Of a DNA stretch of 64,000 nucleotides, positions 44,141 to 51,607 are shown one piece after another (within the stretch, counting starts at the first letter, position 1; each line of letters starts with the position of its first letter). Position numbers and translations under genes: made by a program. The notes below the pieces were generated by a model, which searched no databases, was not told where the DNA came from, and saw only the letters and a list, made by a program, of their open reading frames with translations. The stretch comes from Oleispira sp036960605 (GTDB lineage Bacteria > Pseudomonadota > Gammaproteobacteria > Pseudomonadales > Oceanobacteraceae). The stretch is from assembly GCA_036960605.1 (NCBI GenBank), contig JBALXI010000016.1, forward strand, positions 30,073 through 94,072, in the 5' to 3' direction.

Positions 44141-44902
44141 TTAAATGCACAATCGTTTACCAATTCTAGAGTTGATGTGTTGCTGGTTAGTACTGGCTAT
44201 TTCTTTCCGGTGCCATTGCTCGGCCGCCATCACGGGCAGGTAGCTAATATGTGCAATGATTTGAGGCTTGCTTAAAATATGCTTAAAACTGACGCTAAAT
44301 TCATCGTCACCAATGAAAGCAACGTCGGTGCAAGGACTGCCATCTAGATTTTCATAACATAAGGATACCGGCTGAATGAGCATGTTGCTGCGAATAGCTG
44401 CTTGATAAAACATCGGCTTAAAAGGTAAGCAGGATTCACCCGTGCTGGTGGTTCCTTCTGGAAAAATAAGCACAGAAATCCCTGATTCCAGACGTTGTTG
44501 TAATTTAGGAAGGGCTCTATAAGCTTTGAATTTATTATCACGATCGATGAATAATGTGCCTGTTCTGCGGATGATACCGCCAATAATTGGCCAGTCAGCA
44601 ACTTCACTTTTAGCCACAAAATCCACACAATTATTACCAGCGAGCAATAAAATATCGAGCCAGGAAATATGATTGCAAACCCATAGCGCTGGTTGAGATG
44701 TTGGACTGCCGGTAATGACGAGTTTGATGTTAAGCGCTTTGTAGCAATTTCGGTAAAGCGAGCCCGCAATCTCTCTGCGTTTGGGGATTATTCGACCCAG
44801 AGGGCTGAAAATAATCGGCACGAGAAGGATTACGAGTATTAGGTTTTGTATTAATCGGAATAAGCGCCAACTGGTGCGTAACTTTTTTTGAATCGACTGC
44901 AA
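44141..44902 (-). CDS. olsA: OlsA-type 1-acyl-sn-glycerol-3-phosphate acyltransferase
   Basis: The start is TTG at 44902, with AGGAAG six bases before it; a further TTG at 44959 would overlap olsB by 32 bases and lacks a ribosome site. The 253-residue protein has a membrane segment (LILVILLVPIIFSP), the catalytic H-x4-D motif NHISWLD (H78, D83) and FPEGTTS (E149). It follows olsB by 25 bases. OlsA transfers a second acyl chain to lyso-ornithine lipid in known pathways, which fits here; alone, it could also be an ordinary PlsC. Confidence 0.8.
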   Translation of the reverse strand: MQSIQKKLRTSWRLFRLIQNLILVILLVPIIFSPLGRIIPKRREIAGSLYRNCYKALNIKLVITGSPTSQPALWVCNHISWLDILLLAGNNCVDFVAKSEVADWPIIGGIIRRTGTLFIDRDNKFKAYRALPKLQQRLESGISVLIFPEGTTSTGESCLPFKPMFYQAAIRSNMLIQPVSLCYENLDGSPCTDVAFIGDDEFSVSFKHILSKPQIIAHISYLPVMAAEQWHRKEIASTNQQHINSRIGKRLCI

Positions 44903-44927
44903 AGGATTCTTCCTAAATAGGCACTGG

Positions 44928-45713
44928 TTATGAAAAATGACGTAAGTAGCGTGGCGCAATGTCTTGCTTCGCTAATAAAACAAGCACATCAGCAACATTG
45001 AAATCACGATCTAGGTAAGCTTCCCCGCATACTTTAGCGCCCATGCGTAAGTAGGTCTTTAATAGCGCAGGCACATGTTCTTTACCTTCAATAGCCACAT
45101 CAAATTGAGGCAATGGAAGCTTAGGTACCACGCGTAAGTTGTCTGCAGAGAAGTGTTTGTCTCGCAGGTGATTCACTACGGCTAAGGCTCTAGCACCACC
45201 GTCGAGCATTGAAATGCTCGCGCAGCCCATCAATTGATCTATATTTTGCTCATGCATAAATTGTCCTATTTTTGACCACAGCATGCCAATGACGGCGCCG
45301 CTGCGAAAATTAGGATCAACACAGGTTCTGCCAATCTCCATGTAGCGTTGATTGGGTTTAATAATCTGGCTGAGATCAAACTCACTGGCAGAATAATACT
45401 CACTAGGTTCAGATACTAAATCCGTGGTTAATATGCGGCTATAGCCAACGATATTATTCGACAGGCTATCTTTCACTAACAAGTGGAGGCAAATATCATC
45501 AAACTTATCTTTGTCTAACGCGATGTCATTATCGACTAAGTTGAAAACGCGGGCTCTAAGCTGTTGCGCCCGGCGGATTTCTTTTGGGTCTTGGCTAAAG
45601 CAGGCTATCAGTTTAGATTCAATCGGTTTATTCAGCGACTGAGCTTGCTCTAATGGCATGCGTAATACTGCTTGGGTGCCCTGTAAGGTATTGAAAGATT
45701 GCATAGTCTTCAC
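44928..45713 (-). CDS. olsB: OlsB, L-ornithine N(alpha)-acyltransferase
   Basis: A 261-residue GNAT-fold acyltransferase that moves a 3-hydroxyacyl chain from acyl carrier protein to ornithine, the first step of ornithine-lipid synthesis. Family features are the block QLRARVF, then GYSRILTTD, EIGRTCVDPNFRSGAVIGML and the C-terminal AKVCGEAYLDRDFNVADVLVLL. It is the first gene of a leftward unit with olsA. A three-unit Pho box lies 70-98 bases upstream, matching the known induction of ornithine lipids when phosphate is low, which lets the cell replace phospholipids. Confidence 0.9.
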   Translation of the reverse strand: MKTMQSFNTLQGTQAVLRMPLEQAQSLNKPIESKLIACFSQDPKEIRRAQQLRARVFNLVDNDIALDKDKFDDICLHLLVKDSLSNNIVGYSRILTTDLVSEPSEYYSASEFDLSQIIKPNQRYMEIGRTCVDPNFRSGAVIGMLWSKIGQFMHEQNIDQLMGCASISMLDGGARALAVVNHLRDKHFSADNLRVVPKLPLPQFDVAIEGKEHVPALLKTYLRMGAKVCGEAYLDRDFNVADVLVLLAKQDIAPRYLRHFS

Positions 45714-45782
45714 CTAGTTATGTTTGAGTGCTATGTAAGTAGTTGCTTGATTAATATCTGGTAGTTACTTTGGCAGGGCTTA

Positions 45783-45811
45783 ATGACAAGTTCGTGACAG
45801 TGGTCTGAGAG
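45783..45811 (-). promoter_or_regulatory. PhoB-binding Pho box upstream of olsB
   Basis: Read on the minus strand the site is CTCTCAG-N4-CTGTCAC-N4-TTGTCAT: three 7-base units at 11-base spacing. Against the consensus CTGTCAT they match 5/7, 6/7 and 6/7. The last unit ends 70 bases before the olsB ATG. No strong -10 is seen at the usual distance. This is a sequence match supported by known PhoB control of ornithine-lipid genes. Confidence 0.7.
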
Positions 45812-45823
45812 AGTGAATTAAGG

Positions 45824-45849
45824 CGATTAATTAAGACGATTAATTAAGA
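45824..45849. repeat. 13-bp tandem repeat between olsB and the gene at 45947
   Basis: CGATTAATTAAGA occurs twice in direct tandem (45824-45836 and 45837-45849). Each copy contains the palindrome TTAATTAA. It could be a repeated protein site controlling the rightward gene, about 100 bases downstream, or a simple duplication. Confidence 0.5.
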
Positions 45850-45946
45850 GAGTGTATAGCCTGTTAGAACATTAGAATCGGACTATGCTTAGGCGAGGTG
45901 ACTGTTTTATCTACCAGATTTTATTTACGAGGTTGTGTCTAACGTT

Positions 45947-46603
45947 ATGTACCAGGTGCCATTAACTAAAAAACAGGTAAAAAGTACCACGCTGAGGTTG
46001 CTGACCTTACTGCCATTTTTAGCCTTATTCTATGCGGGTATTTCTTCTGCGAATGGTCAGCCAAGTCTGACAAATAATCAGGCAACTCGCATTATTGATG
46101 ATGCCTTAAAACAACAATCTCTTTTTTGGCAAGGATTTGCCATTCCTTACAGTATTGAACGCAGCAGCAAGCATAAAGACGCGGCTATGTTAGAGGTCTT
46201 GTTTAATCATAAATTGGTGGTCCGAGAAAAAGAAACTCAAGTCGTTAAAATAAAGGGCAGTCAACGTAAGCGTATCTCATTGAATTATCGCTACTCTTTT
46301 GCCGACCACGAAACTAGCCAGCGTATTGGTTCTCAAGGGGGATTTTATTATGGCTATGGTCGATTGAAGAAATTACTGCAATTATCAAAACCTTATAAAA
46401 TCGGTGATTCTTATTATGCCGAAGCTTATGTGCAGTGGTATGTGGCTGATGTTCAAGATTGGATCGACGCCCCCGCTTTTGATAAAGCCCGGACGTTAAG
46501 GCGTAGCTTAGAGTCGAAAAGTAAGCCATTCGAAAAACGAGTGTATTTACAATACGATGATCAGGGCTGGGCATTTTGGCAGGGTAAACCAGGGGGCTTA
46601 TAG
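45947..46603 (+). CDS. Predicted exported protein of unknown family
   Basis: The ATG at 45947 gives a Sec signal (VPLTKKQVKSTTLRLLTLLPFLALFYAGISSANG); GTG at 45935 in the same frame is possible because a GAGG lies close by, so the start is uncertain. The mature protein of about 180 residues is basic and strand-rich (SLNYRYSFADHE, YYAEAYVQWYVADV, KRVYLQYDDQGWAFWQGK). The family is not recognised. It is divergent from olsB across a region with a Pho box and a 13-bp tandem repeat. Confidence 0.6.
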   Translation: MYQVPLTKKQVKSTTLRLLTLLPFLALFYAGISSANGQPSLTNNQATRIIDDALKQQSLFWQGFAIPYSIERSSKHKDAAMLEVLFNHKLVVREKETQVVKIKGSQRKRISLNYRYSFADHETSQRIGSQGGFYYGYGRLKKLLQLSKPYKIGDSYYAEAYVQWYVADVQDWIDAPAFDKARTLRRSLESKSKPFEKRVYLQYDDQGWAFWQGKPGGL

Positions 46604-46613
46604 TACCCCCTTT
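46591..46613 (+). terminator. Weak stem-loop over the stop codon at 46603
   Basis: AGGGGG (46591-46596) pairs with CCCCCT (46606-46611) around nine bases that contain the stop codon; only three T residues follow. It may slow or end transcription. Confidence 0.35.
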
Positions 46614-46636
46614 AAAATGCTTTAAAATGCTTTAAA
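46610..46636. repeat. 10-bp tandem repeat at the hemN 3' end
   Basis: CTTTAAAATG is present twice in tandem with a partial third copy (46610-46636). It reaches into the final codons of hemN and includes the hemN stop. Confidence 0.6.
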
Positions 46637-48068
46637 TCGCCTTGGAGAATCGAGGGCGGTTTGTCGATACACTGGCATCGGCACTAGCAGAGTAAGTTTG
46701 AATGTTGTTTTGAATAATCGACGCGTTTAAGTAAGTATCAAATACCATGCACGCATTGCGCACTAATAAACGACCTTTTTCAGTGATGTGAATACCTTCA
46801 TTACTGATTTCTAATAAGGCATCTTCAACCATAGGGCTCAGCTTAGAGAGCTCGTCGGCGAAATAGACTTTGCTCTCAATGGCGAATGCTTGGTCGATTT
46901 CTGAAAAAATCATTTGATCGTGACACAGCAATTCCATAATAACTTGACGGCGAATCAGATCATCTTTATTGGTTTCAATCAGCTTCACCACGGGAAAGCG
47001 ATTATTTTCAATAGCGTCCTCGTAGACGTTTATATCAGGGCTATTTTGCAAGTAACAATCGCTAATCTGGCTGATGGAAGAAACGCCGAAGCCAATTAAA
47101 TCACAATCGCCATGAGTGGTATAACCTTGGAAATTACGGTGCAGTTCTTTGTTTCCTTGGGCGCGTGATAGCTCATCCTCTGGCTTGGCAAAGTGATCCA
47201 TTCCGACGTAGTGATAGCCCACGTCGGTCAAAGTGGTAATGCAATTACCTAAAATCGCGAGTTTCTCTTCTGGGCTAGGTAAATCTTCTTCTTTAATGCG
47301 ACGCTGAGGCTTAAAGCGCTCTGGTAAGTGTGCGTAATTAAAAACGGATAGACGATCAGGCGACATATCAATAATCACCTCAAGGGTCTCAGCAAAGGTC
47401 TGCTGAGACTGATGCGGCAGGCCATAGATTAAATCGATATTAATCGAGCGAAAGCCTAATTCACGGGCTTCAATCATTACTTGGCGAATCATACTTTCAG
47501 GCTGGATACGGTTAACCGCTTGCTGAACTTTCTCATTCAAATCTTGTACACCAAAGCTGGTGCGATTAAACCCAATTTCACGCAATAATTTAAGGGTATT
47601 GGGGCGCAATTCGCGCGGATCTATTTCGATGGAGTAATCAGCGCTTTTGGCGCGACTAAAATTAAATCGCTTGCGTAAATGATCCATCAAATCGACCATT
47701 TGTTCATCGGATAGGAACGTCGGTGTGCCGCCGCCCCAATGCATTTGTTCTACTATCGGGTGGCCTTGTAATAACTCGGCCTTCCGATCAATTTCAGCTT
47801 TTAATAATTCTAAATAAGGTTCAGCTTTAGATCGGTCTTTAGTGACGATCTTATTACAGCCACAGTAATAGCAAATGTGCGCGCAAAACGGGATGTGCAA
47901 ATACAAAGAAAGCGGAACGTCGGGATCACGTTGGCTTAATAAATCTTTCTCTACCTGATCGCAGTCAACGATTTTAAATTCAACCGCCGTTGGGTAGGAG
48001 GTATAGCGGGGGCCCGATCGATTATAACGTTGGATCAGCTCTGGATCCCAATGCACTTGTTCGCTCAT
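46632..48068 (-). CDS. hemN: Oxygen-independent coproporphyrinogen III oxidase
   Basis: A 478-residue radical-SAM enzyme that converts coproporphyrinogen III to protoporphyrinogen IX without oxygen. The iron-sulfur cysteines are C62, C66 and C69 (FCAHICYYCGC), with C71 after them, as in HemN. Other features are RYTSYPTAVEF at the start, GGGTPTFL, and the C-terminal HemN domain (KGRLLVRNACMVFD). Gammaproteobacterial hemN genes are often under FNR/Anr control, and a candidate box lies 82-95 bases upstream. Confidence 0.95.
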   Translation of the reverse strand: MSEQVHWDPELIQRYNRSGPRYTSYPTAVEFKIVDCDQVEKDLLSQRDPDVPLSLYLHIPFCAHICYYCGCNKIVTKDRSKAEPYLELLKAEIDRKAELLQGHPIVEQMHWGGGTPTFLSDEQMVDLMDHLRKRFNFSRAKSADYSIEIDPRELRPNTLKLLREIGFNRTSFGVQDLNEKVQQAVNRIQPESMIRQVMIEARELGFRSINIDLIYGLPHQSQQTFAETLEVIIDMSPDRLSVFNYAHLPERFKPQRRIKEEDLPSPEEKLAILGNCITTLTDVGYHYVGMDHFAKPEDELSRAQGNKELHRNFQGYTTHGDCDLIGFGVSSISQISDCYLQNSPDINVYEDAIENNRFPVVKLIETNKDDLIRRQVIMELLCHDQMIFSEIDQAFAIESKVYFADELSKLSPMVEDALLEISNEGIHITEKGRLLVRNACMVFDTYLNASIIQNNIQTYSASADASVSTNRPRFSKAI

Positions 48069-48149
48069 GTGGACTACTTATATCAATGACGGTTAAATTT
48101 TAAAATGTATTTATATTGATCTATTCTAGTTTGTGGCTTGAAGAGTCTC

Positions 48150-48163
48150 TTGTCCTGAATCAA
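48150..48163. promoter_or_regulatory. Candidate FNR/Anr box upstream of hemN
   Basis: TTGTC-CTGA-ATCAA resembles the consensus TTGAT-N4-ATCAA with eight of ten positions matching; read on the hemN strand it is TTGAT-N4-GACAA. Its position 82 bases before the ATG is fair for oxygen-dependent control of hemN. Confidence 0.4.
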
Positions 48164-48307
48164 GGTTGTAGCTTTTATAGATAAAAAGGTTTTATCAGTA
48201 TTTTTATCTATAGTTCTTATCATCATTTACTTGGATCGGAATAAAGTACTAATGTTTTTCCTATTCCGGCCGAAAAAGACCTAAATAGTCGAATGTTTTC
48301 AACTAAT

Positions 48308-48334
48308 TTGCATTTTTTGTAAAAAAGACTGCAA
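48308..48334. promoter_or_regulatory. AT-rich dyad upstream of the TetR-type gene
   Basis: TTGCA then TTTTTTGTAAAAAA then TGCAA, with a three-base asymmetry, lies 89 bases before the regulator ATG. TetR proteins usually bind a dyad near their own promoter, so this is a candidate operator by position only. Confidence 0.25.
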
Positions 48335-48422
48335 AGGGTCTTGATTTTGTAAAGATACGGTCGTTTTATAGAGAACGCTTATCGACTAAAACAAAAAAAA
48401 CAATGAACTCAAGGGGCGAACT

Positions 48423-49085
48423 ATGCCAAAGAAGCCATTTACGCCAGAGGAAGTCGCTGCTCAGCGCCAAAGAATAATGGACAGTGCATCGCAAGTAATG
48501 GCCGATGTCGGTTTTCATCATTTGTCTATGCGCAAGTTGGCGAGTCAGCTGGGGATGACTGCAAGTAACATTTATAATTATTTTCCTAATAAAGAAGTTT
48601 TGTTTCTACAAACGCGTTTACGTGGCTTTGAAATGTTCTTTGCGGAAATGAATGATCAGATGGGCAGTGCTATCAATGCTGAACAAGCTTTGCAGCAATT
48701 TGCACGTTTACTCATTGGCTTTGCCCAGCAAGACCCAGGTTATTACCAACTGATGTTTCAGCCACCGCGATTAAATTTGAAAGAGACTGTGCAAGTCGAC
48801 CAAGAGCTGGAGATGCAGTTGGCTCGCTTGGTAGAAGAGTGGCAGCGTCACTTAATGACTTTAATTATTGATGCCATTCCTTCGATGTCAGATCAGAATG
48901 ATAATCGTCAAAAGCAATTAGCATTATTCTTCACTGCGTCAATTCATGGTTTGGTCGACACGTATCATTATCGCGCACTGTCCATCTTGATGGATGCGGT
49001 AGATTTGATTCCTGAAGATGTTGTTGATTGTCATATCCAGTGGTTGTTGAATGCCGTGACTCAGCAAGCTGAGCAGGTCGTTTAA
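48423..49085 (+). CDS. TetR/AcrR-family transcriptional regulator
   Basis: A 220-residue regulator with an N-terminal TetR DNA-binding domain (residues about 15-60: RIMDSASQVMADVGFHHLSM, then LASQLGMTASNIYNYFPNKEVLF). The C-terminal ligand domain is alpha-helical and of the WHG-like type (QDPGYYQLMF). AAGGGG lies just before the ATG. No obvious target gene is next to it except hemN (divergent) and the convergent flhB-like gene, with which it overlaps by four bases at the ends. Confidence 0.88.
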   Translation: MPKKPFTPEEVAAQRQRIMDSASQVMADVGFHHLSMRKLASQLGMTASNIYNYFPNKEVLFLQTRLRGFEMFFAEMNDQMGSAINAEQALQQFARLLIGFAQQDPGYYQLMFQPPRLNLKETVQVDQELEMQLARLVEEWQRHLMTLIIDAIPSMSDQNDNRQKQLALFFTASIHGLVDTYHYRALSILMDAVDLIPEDVVDCHIQWLLNAVTQQAEQVV

Positions 49086-49387
49086 GTCTCAGTAGGTTCT
49101 TTACCTTCGAGTCTATAAACGAAGGAGAGGATCTCTGCAATAGTGATATACAGCGATTGAGGGATTTCGTCTCCTAGTTCCAGCTTACTTAGCCATTGGC
49201 TAAGTTCCGCATTTTCATAGATGGGGACCTGTGCTTGCAAGGCCAGTTCAATAATGGCTTGTGCCAGTTCATTATCGCCTTTTGCCGCAATTGTTGGCGC
49301 TTGCTTGCCGTCGTAGCTTAATGCAATGGCTTGCTTAGCGTTTAATAGGCTTTCAGGTATTTCATTCGAATGTTCTTTTTTCATCAC
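49082..49387 (-). CDS. FlhB-like C-terminal domain protein
   Basis: A 101-residue protein equivalent to the cytoplasmic C-terminal part of FlhB (YscU/HrcU family), without membrane segments: AIALSYDGKQAPTIAAKG, ELAQAIIELALQAQVPIYEN, GDEIPQSLYITIAEIL and FVYRLEGK. The autocleavage NPTH motif is absent, as in the known short FlhB paralogs (FhlB). It follows fliK in the same direction by 61 bases; FlhB and FliK interact to switch export substrate, so this pairing makes functional sense. Confidence 0.85.
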   Translation of the reverse strand: MMKKEHSNEIPESLLNAKQAIALSYDGKQAPTIAAKGDNELAQAIIELALQAQVPIYENAELSQWLSKLELGDEIPQSLYITIAEILSFVYRLEGKEPTET

Positions 49388-49448
49388 TTTTAAACCTCCT
49401 CTTTAAACCCCGGCGTTGTAATACCCGCCTTCTAAAGCTAACTAAGTA

Positions 49449-51395
49449 TTAAGTTTCAATGTCGACTAGGCGCTGTTCAATATTATGTTTCCGCTTGGCC
49501 AGTGTGCCATGACGTGACTGCACATCACTAACAATAATACCTTGCTCAGTTAAACGCTGGCGTAAGGGTTGTACGTGATAGGAAAGCTGACTGAGGGTTG
49601 ATGACGATTCAGACCAGAATGTGGTATTACATTCATTTTCGAACATCGATATTTCGATGCCGAGTTCACCCAGCTTTGGTAAGTCGAAATGGAGATTGAT
49701 AAACCAGTGATTCTTTTTCTCTCCTTGGGCATTCTTTTTTTCTTCTTTATCGATAAAAAATTCAATTAGCTGTAATTGTTGCTGGTGGTGTATTAACAGC
49801 GGTAACCATTGTTGGTTTTGAGAAGTTGTCAGGCTGGGGTTGTTGGCGACATTGCTATCGGATTGCTGTAGTTGTAACCCTTGCTCACGTTCAATATGAC
49901 CGAGTAGGTTTTGTAGTGTCCGTAATATGATCGCGTCATTGCCATTGCGCTCAGGCCAGTTCAACGGAATCCTCACCTGAGAATCAGCCTGATTGGCTAA
50001 GTTATTCAGCATTTGACCCAGAGCAAACTTAGTATTTGAGCTGGGGTTTTGCAGCAACGGATCTTTCAGCAACTCTTGTAATGTTGAATAAGCTTGGCTA
50101 TTGAGTAAGGGGTTTTGCCATGAGCTTGTAGTTGGGCTAGTCGTTGTTGAACCGATAGTCGTTGAACCGATAGTCGTTGAGCTGGTCGCCGCTGACAATG
50201 TTGTTGCGGCATTCAATGTAGGGTTAGCCGTTGTGGTGCTTATTTTATTATTGAGAGTACCGCTCTTTAAACTTGATAATATATTTTGGCTGCTGCTCTC
50301 TAAACTTTTGGCTGTATTTTTTACAATGCTGCCTAGGTCTGTTTGGGATAATGGCTCAGGGTTTTTCGAGAAAATCTTTTGCTGTATTTTCTGCAATTGC
50401 TGGAAAATAGTATTGGCACTTTTCTCTTCTGCTGAGCTTTGATTGCTTGGCGCGCCGTTGTTCAATGCCCCTTTACTTAGCGCAGTGAATTGTTGAGCGA
50501 GCTGACTTAGCTGGGTTTCAGCACGCACCCCCGTATTATTCAGTGCGTTGCGCAAACCGGTGCTATTGCTAATGTCGCTGCTGCTAGGCAATTGCTGCAG
50601 CCAATCTTTAACTTGTTGTAATGGCAATGACGATTTAGAGGGCTGTACGTCACTAGCGCTGGCTGTTTTGATGCTGGGCTCTAAGTGTTTAGCGAGAGAT
50701 TGGTAGGCTAGATTTGCTAACGCTTGTTTTGCTGTTGGAGTCTGTTCACTTGGGATAACGGAGCCAGGCTTAAGCGTCTCTGGTTTAGTTGTATCAACCG
50801 TTCCTGAAACGTTATTTGGGTTTAGTTTTGATGTAATACTCGAGTCCATCAAGGCGGTATTGGCTGCAAGGGTTTTGCTTCCAGACACCAGTTGGCTCAG
50901 TTGGTCGATCAGCTGGCTTAGACCTTGTGCTTGAATCTTAGGAATTCGGTCGGCTAATAACTGCTGCATGGCTGCCTGTGCGGGCAGTTGCCTGTTTGAG
51001 GCATTACTTAGGGTTTTATCAGCTGTGCTGCTGATGATTTTAAGTTCTGGTCCAGGGCTTACCTTAACGTCTAACTGGTTTCCTTTCTTGAAACTCTCAC
51101 TACTCACCGTTTCAAGTTGCTGATTACCGATTTTAAGTACAACTCTATATTGCTGGGCTTCTTTTGCTGCACTGTCGCTTTTTGAAACGTTGTCGCTTTT
51201 TGAAACGTTGTCGCTTTTGGCCGTATTTTGATTATCAGTGCTTTTATTATCGCTAGTATTGCTGCTTTGTTTCGGCTCCGCTTTAATCGGTTCTGAAGAA
51301 ACTACCTCAGCTCTCAATATGGGCGCAGGTGTTCTTTCTGCTTTAGCAGTAACCACTTGGACCAATTTGGGATTAATAAGAGGAATTCTATCCAT
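49449..51395 (-). CDS. fliK: Flagellar hook-length control protein FliK
   Basis: A 648-residue export ruler that stops hook growth at the right length. The long middle (about 50-470) is serine, threonine, asparagine and lysine rich, as in FliK rulers, and is variable, with at least two tandem DNA repeats. The C-terminal domain (about 520-635) is the conserved FliK switch domain: PKLGELGIEISMF, LSQLSYHVQPLRQRLTEQGI and VSDVQS. No other flagellar structural gene is nearby besides the short FlhB-like gene. It could be a second, ccm-linked FliK-like protein. Confidence 0.85.
   Translation of the reverse strand: MDRIPLINPKLVQVVTAKAERTPAPILRAEVVSSEPIKAEPKQSSNTSDNKSTDNQNTAKSDNVSKSDNVSKSDSAAKEAQQYRVVLKIGNQQLETVSSESFKKGNQLDVKVSPGPELKIISSTADKTLSNASNRQLPAQAAMQQLLADRIPKIQAQGLSQLIDQLSQLVSGSKTLAANTALMDSSITSKLNPNNVSGTVDTTKPETLKPGSVIPSEQTPTAKQALANLAYQSLAKHLEPSIKTASASDVQPSKSSLPLQQVKDWLQQLPSSSDISNSTGLRNALNNTGVRAETQLSQLAQQFTALSKGALNNGAPSNQSSAEEKSANTIFQQLQKIQQKIFSKNPEPLSQTDLGSIVKNTAKSLESSSQNILSSLKSGTLNNKISTTTANPTLNAATTLSAATSSTTIGSTTIGSTTTSPTTSSWQNPLLNSQAYSTLQELLKDPLLQNPSSNTKFALGQMLNNLANQADSQVRIPLNWPERNGNDAIILRTLQNLLGHIEREQGLQLQQSDSNVANNPSLTTSQNQQWLPLLIHHQQQLQLIEFFIDKEEKKNAQGEKKNHWFINLHFDLPKLGELGIEISMFENECNTTFWSESSSTLSQLSYHVQPLRQRLTEQGIIVSDVQSRHGTLAKRKHNIEQRLVDIET
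50146..50175. repeat. 15-bp tandem repeat inside fliK
   Basis: GTTGAACCGATAGTC is present twice in perfect tandem (50146-50160, 50161-50175), coding a repeated TIGST segment in the ruler region. In-frame length change would alter FliK length without breaking it. Confidence 0.8.
51173..51218. repeat. 18-bp tandem repeat inside fliK
   Basis: TGTCGCTTTTTGAAACGT occurs twice and part of a third time from 51173 to 51218. It codes the repeated SKSDNV segment near the FliK N-terminus. Confidence 0.8.
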
Positions 51396-51461
51396 AAATT
51401 TAGTGCTTCAAACCGTGATAACATATTGATTATAGAGGGTTAAGTAACCATGAAAGTGGTG

Positions 51462-51488
51462 TTATCGTATCTTTTTAACCCGTATTTC
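51462..51488 (-). promoter_or_regulatory. Candidate sigma-28 (FliA) promoter for fliK
   Basis: On the minus strand GAAA-N15-TACGATAA resembles the FliA consensus TAAA-N15-GCCGATAA (3/4 and 6/8 positions). The start point would fall about 60 bases before the fliK ATG. Two mismatches in the -10 make it tentative. Confidence 0.3.
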
Positions 51489-51554
51489 ATATTAACGACC
51501 GACATAGATCAATCTTGAGGCTTACATTTAGTACCTGCAAGCATTGAATCTGTT

Positions 51555-51560
51555 TATAAT
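51555..51560 (+). promoter_or_regulatory. Perfect -10 box upstream of ccmA
   Basis: TATAAT lies 48 bases before the ccmA ATG, giving a start near 51567. No good -35 stands 16-18 bases upstream, so an activator may be needed or the promoter is weak. Confidence 0.45.
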
Positions 51561-51607
51561 ACTGGCATAAATAAGCTCATAACTCAGCACTAGAATATAG
51601 GAAATGT

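Larger units (their letters stand above)
48069..48422. other. 354-base regulatory gap between hemN and tetR-like gene
   Basis: This divergent intergenic region contains no credible gene. It holds a candidate FNR/Anr site (48150-48163), an AT-rich dyad (48308-48334) and a possible -35 TTGATT at 48341 for the rightward regulator. The rest is AT-rich DNA with no further structure that stands out. Confidence 0.7.

Noticed and set aside
49550..50442. Frames on either strand inside fliK
   Set aside because: They arise from the low-complexity, repeat-rich FliK ruler and have no ribosome site or recognised domain.
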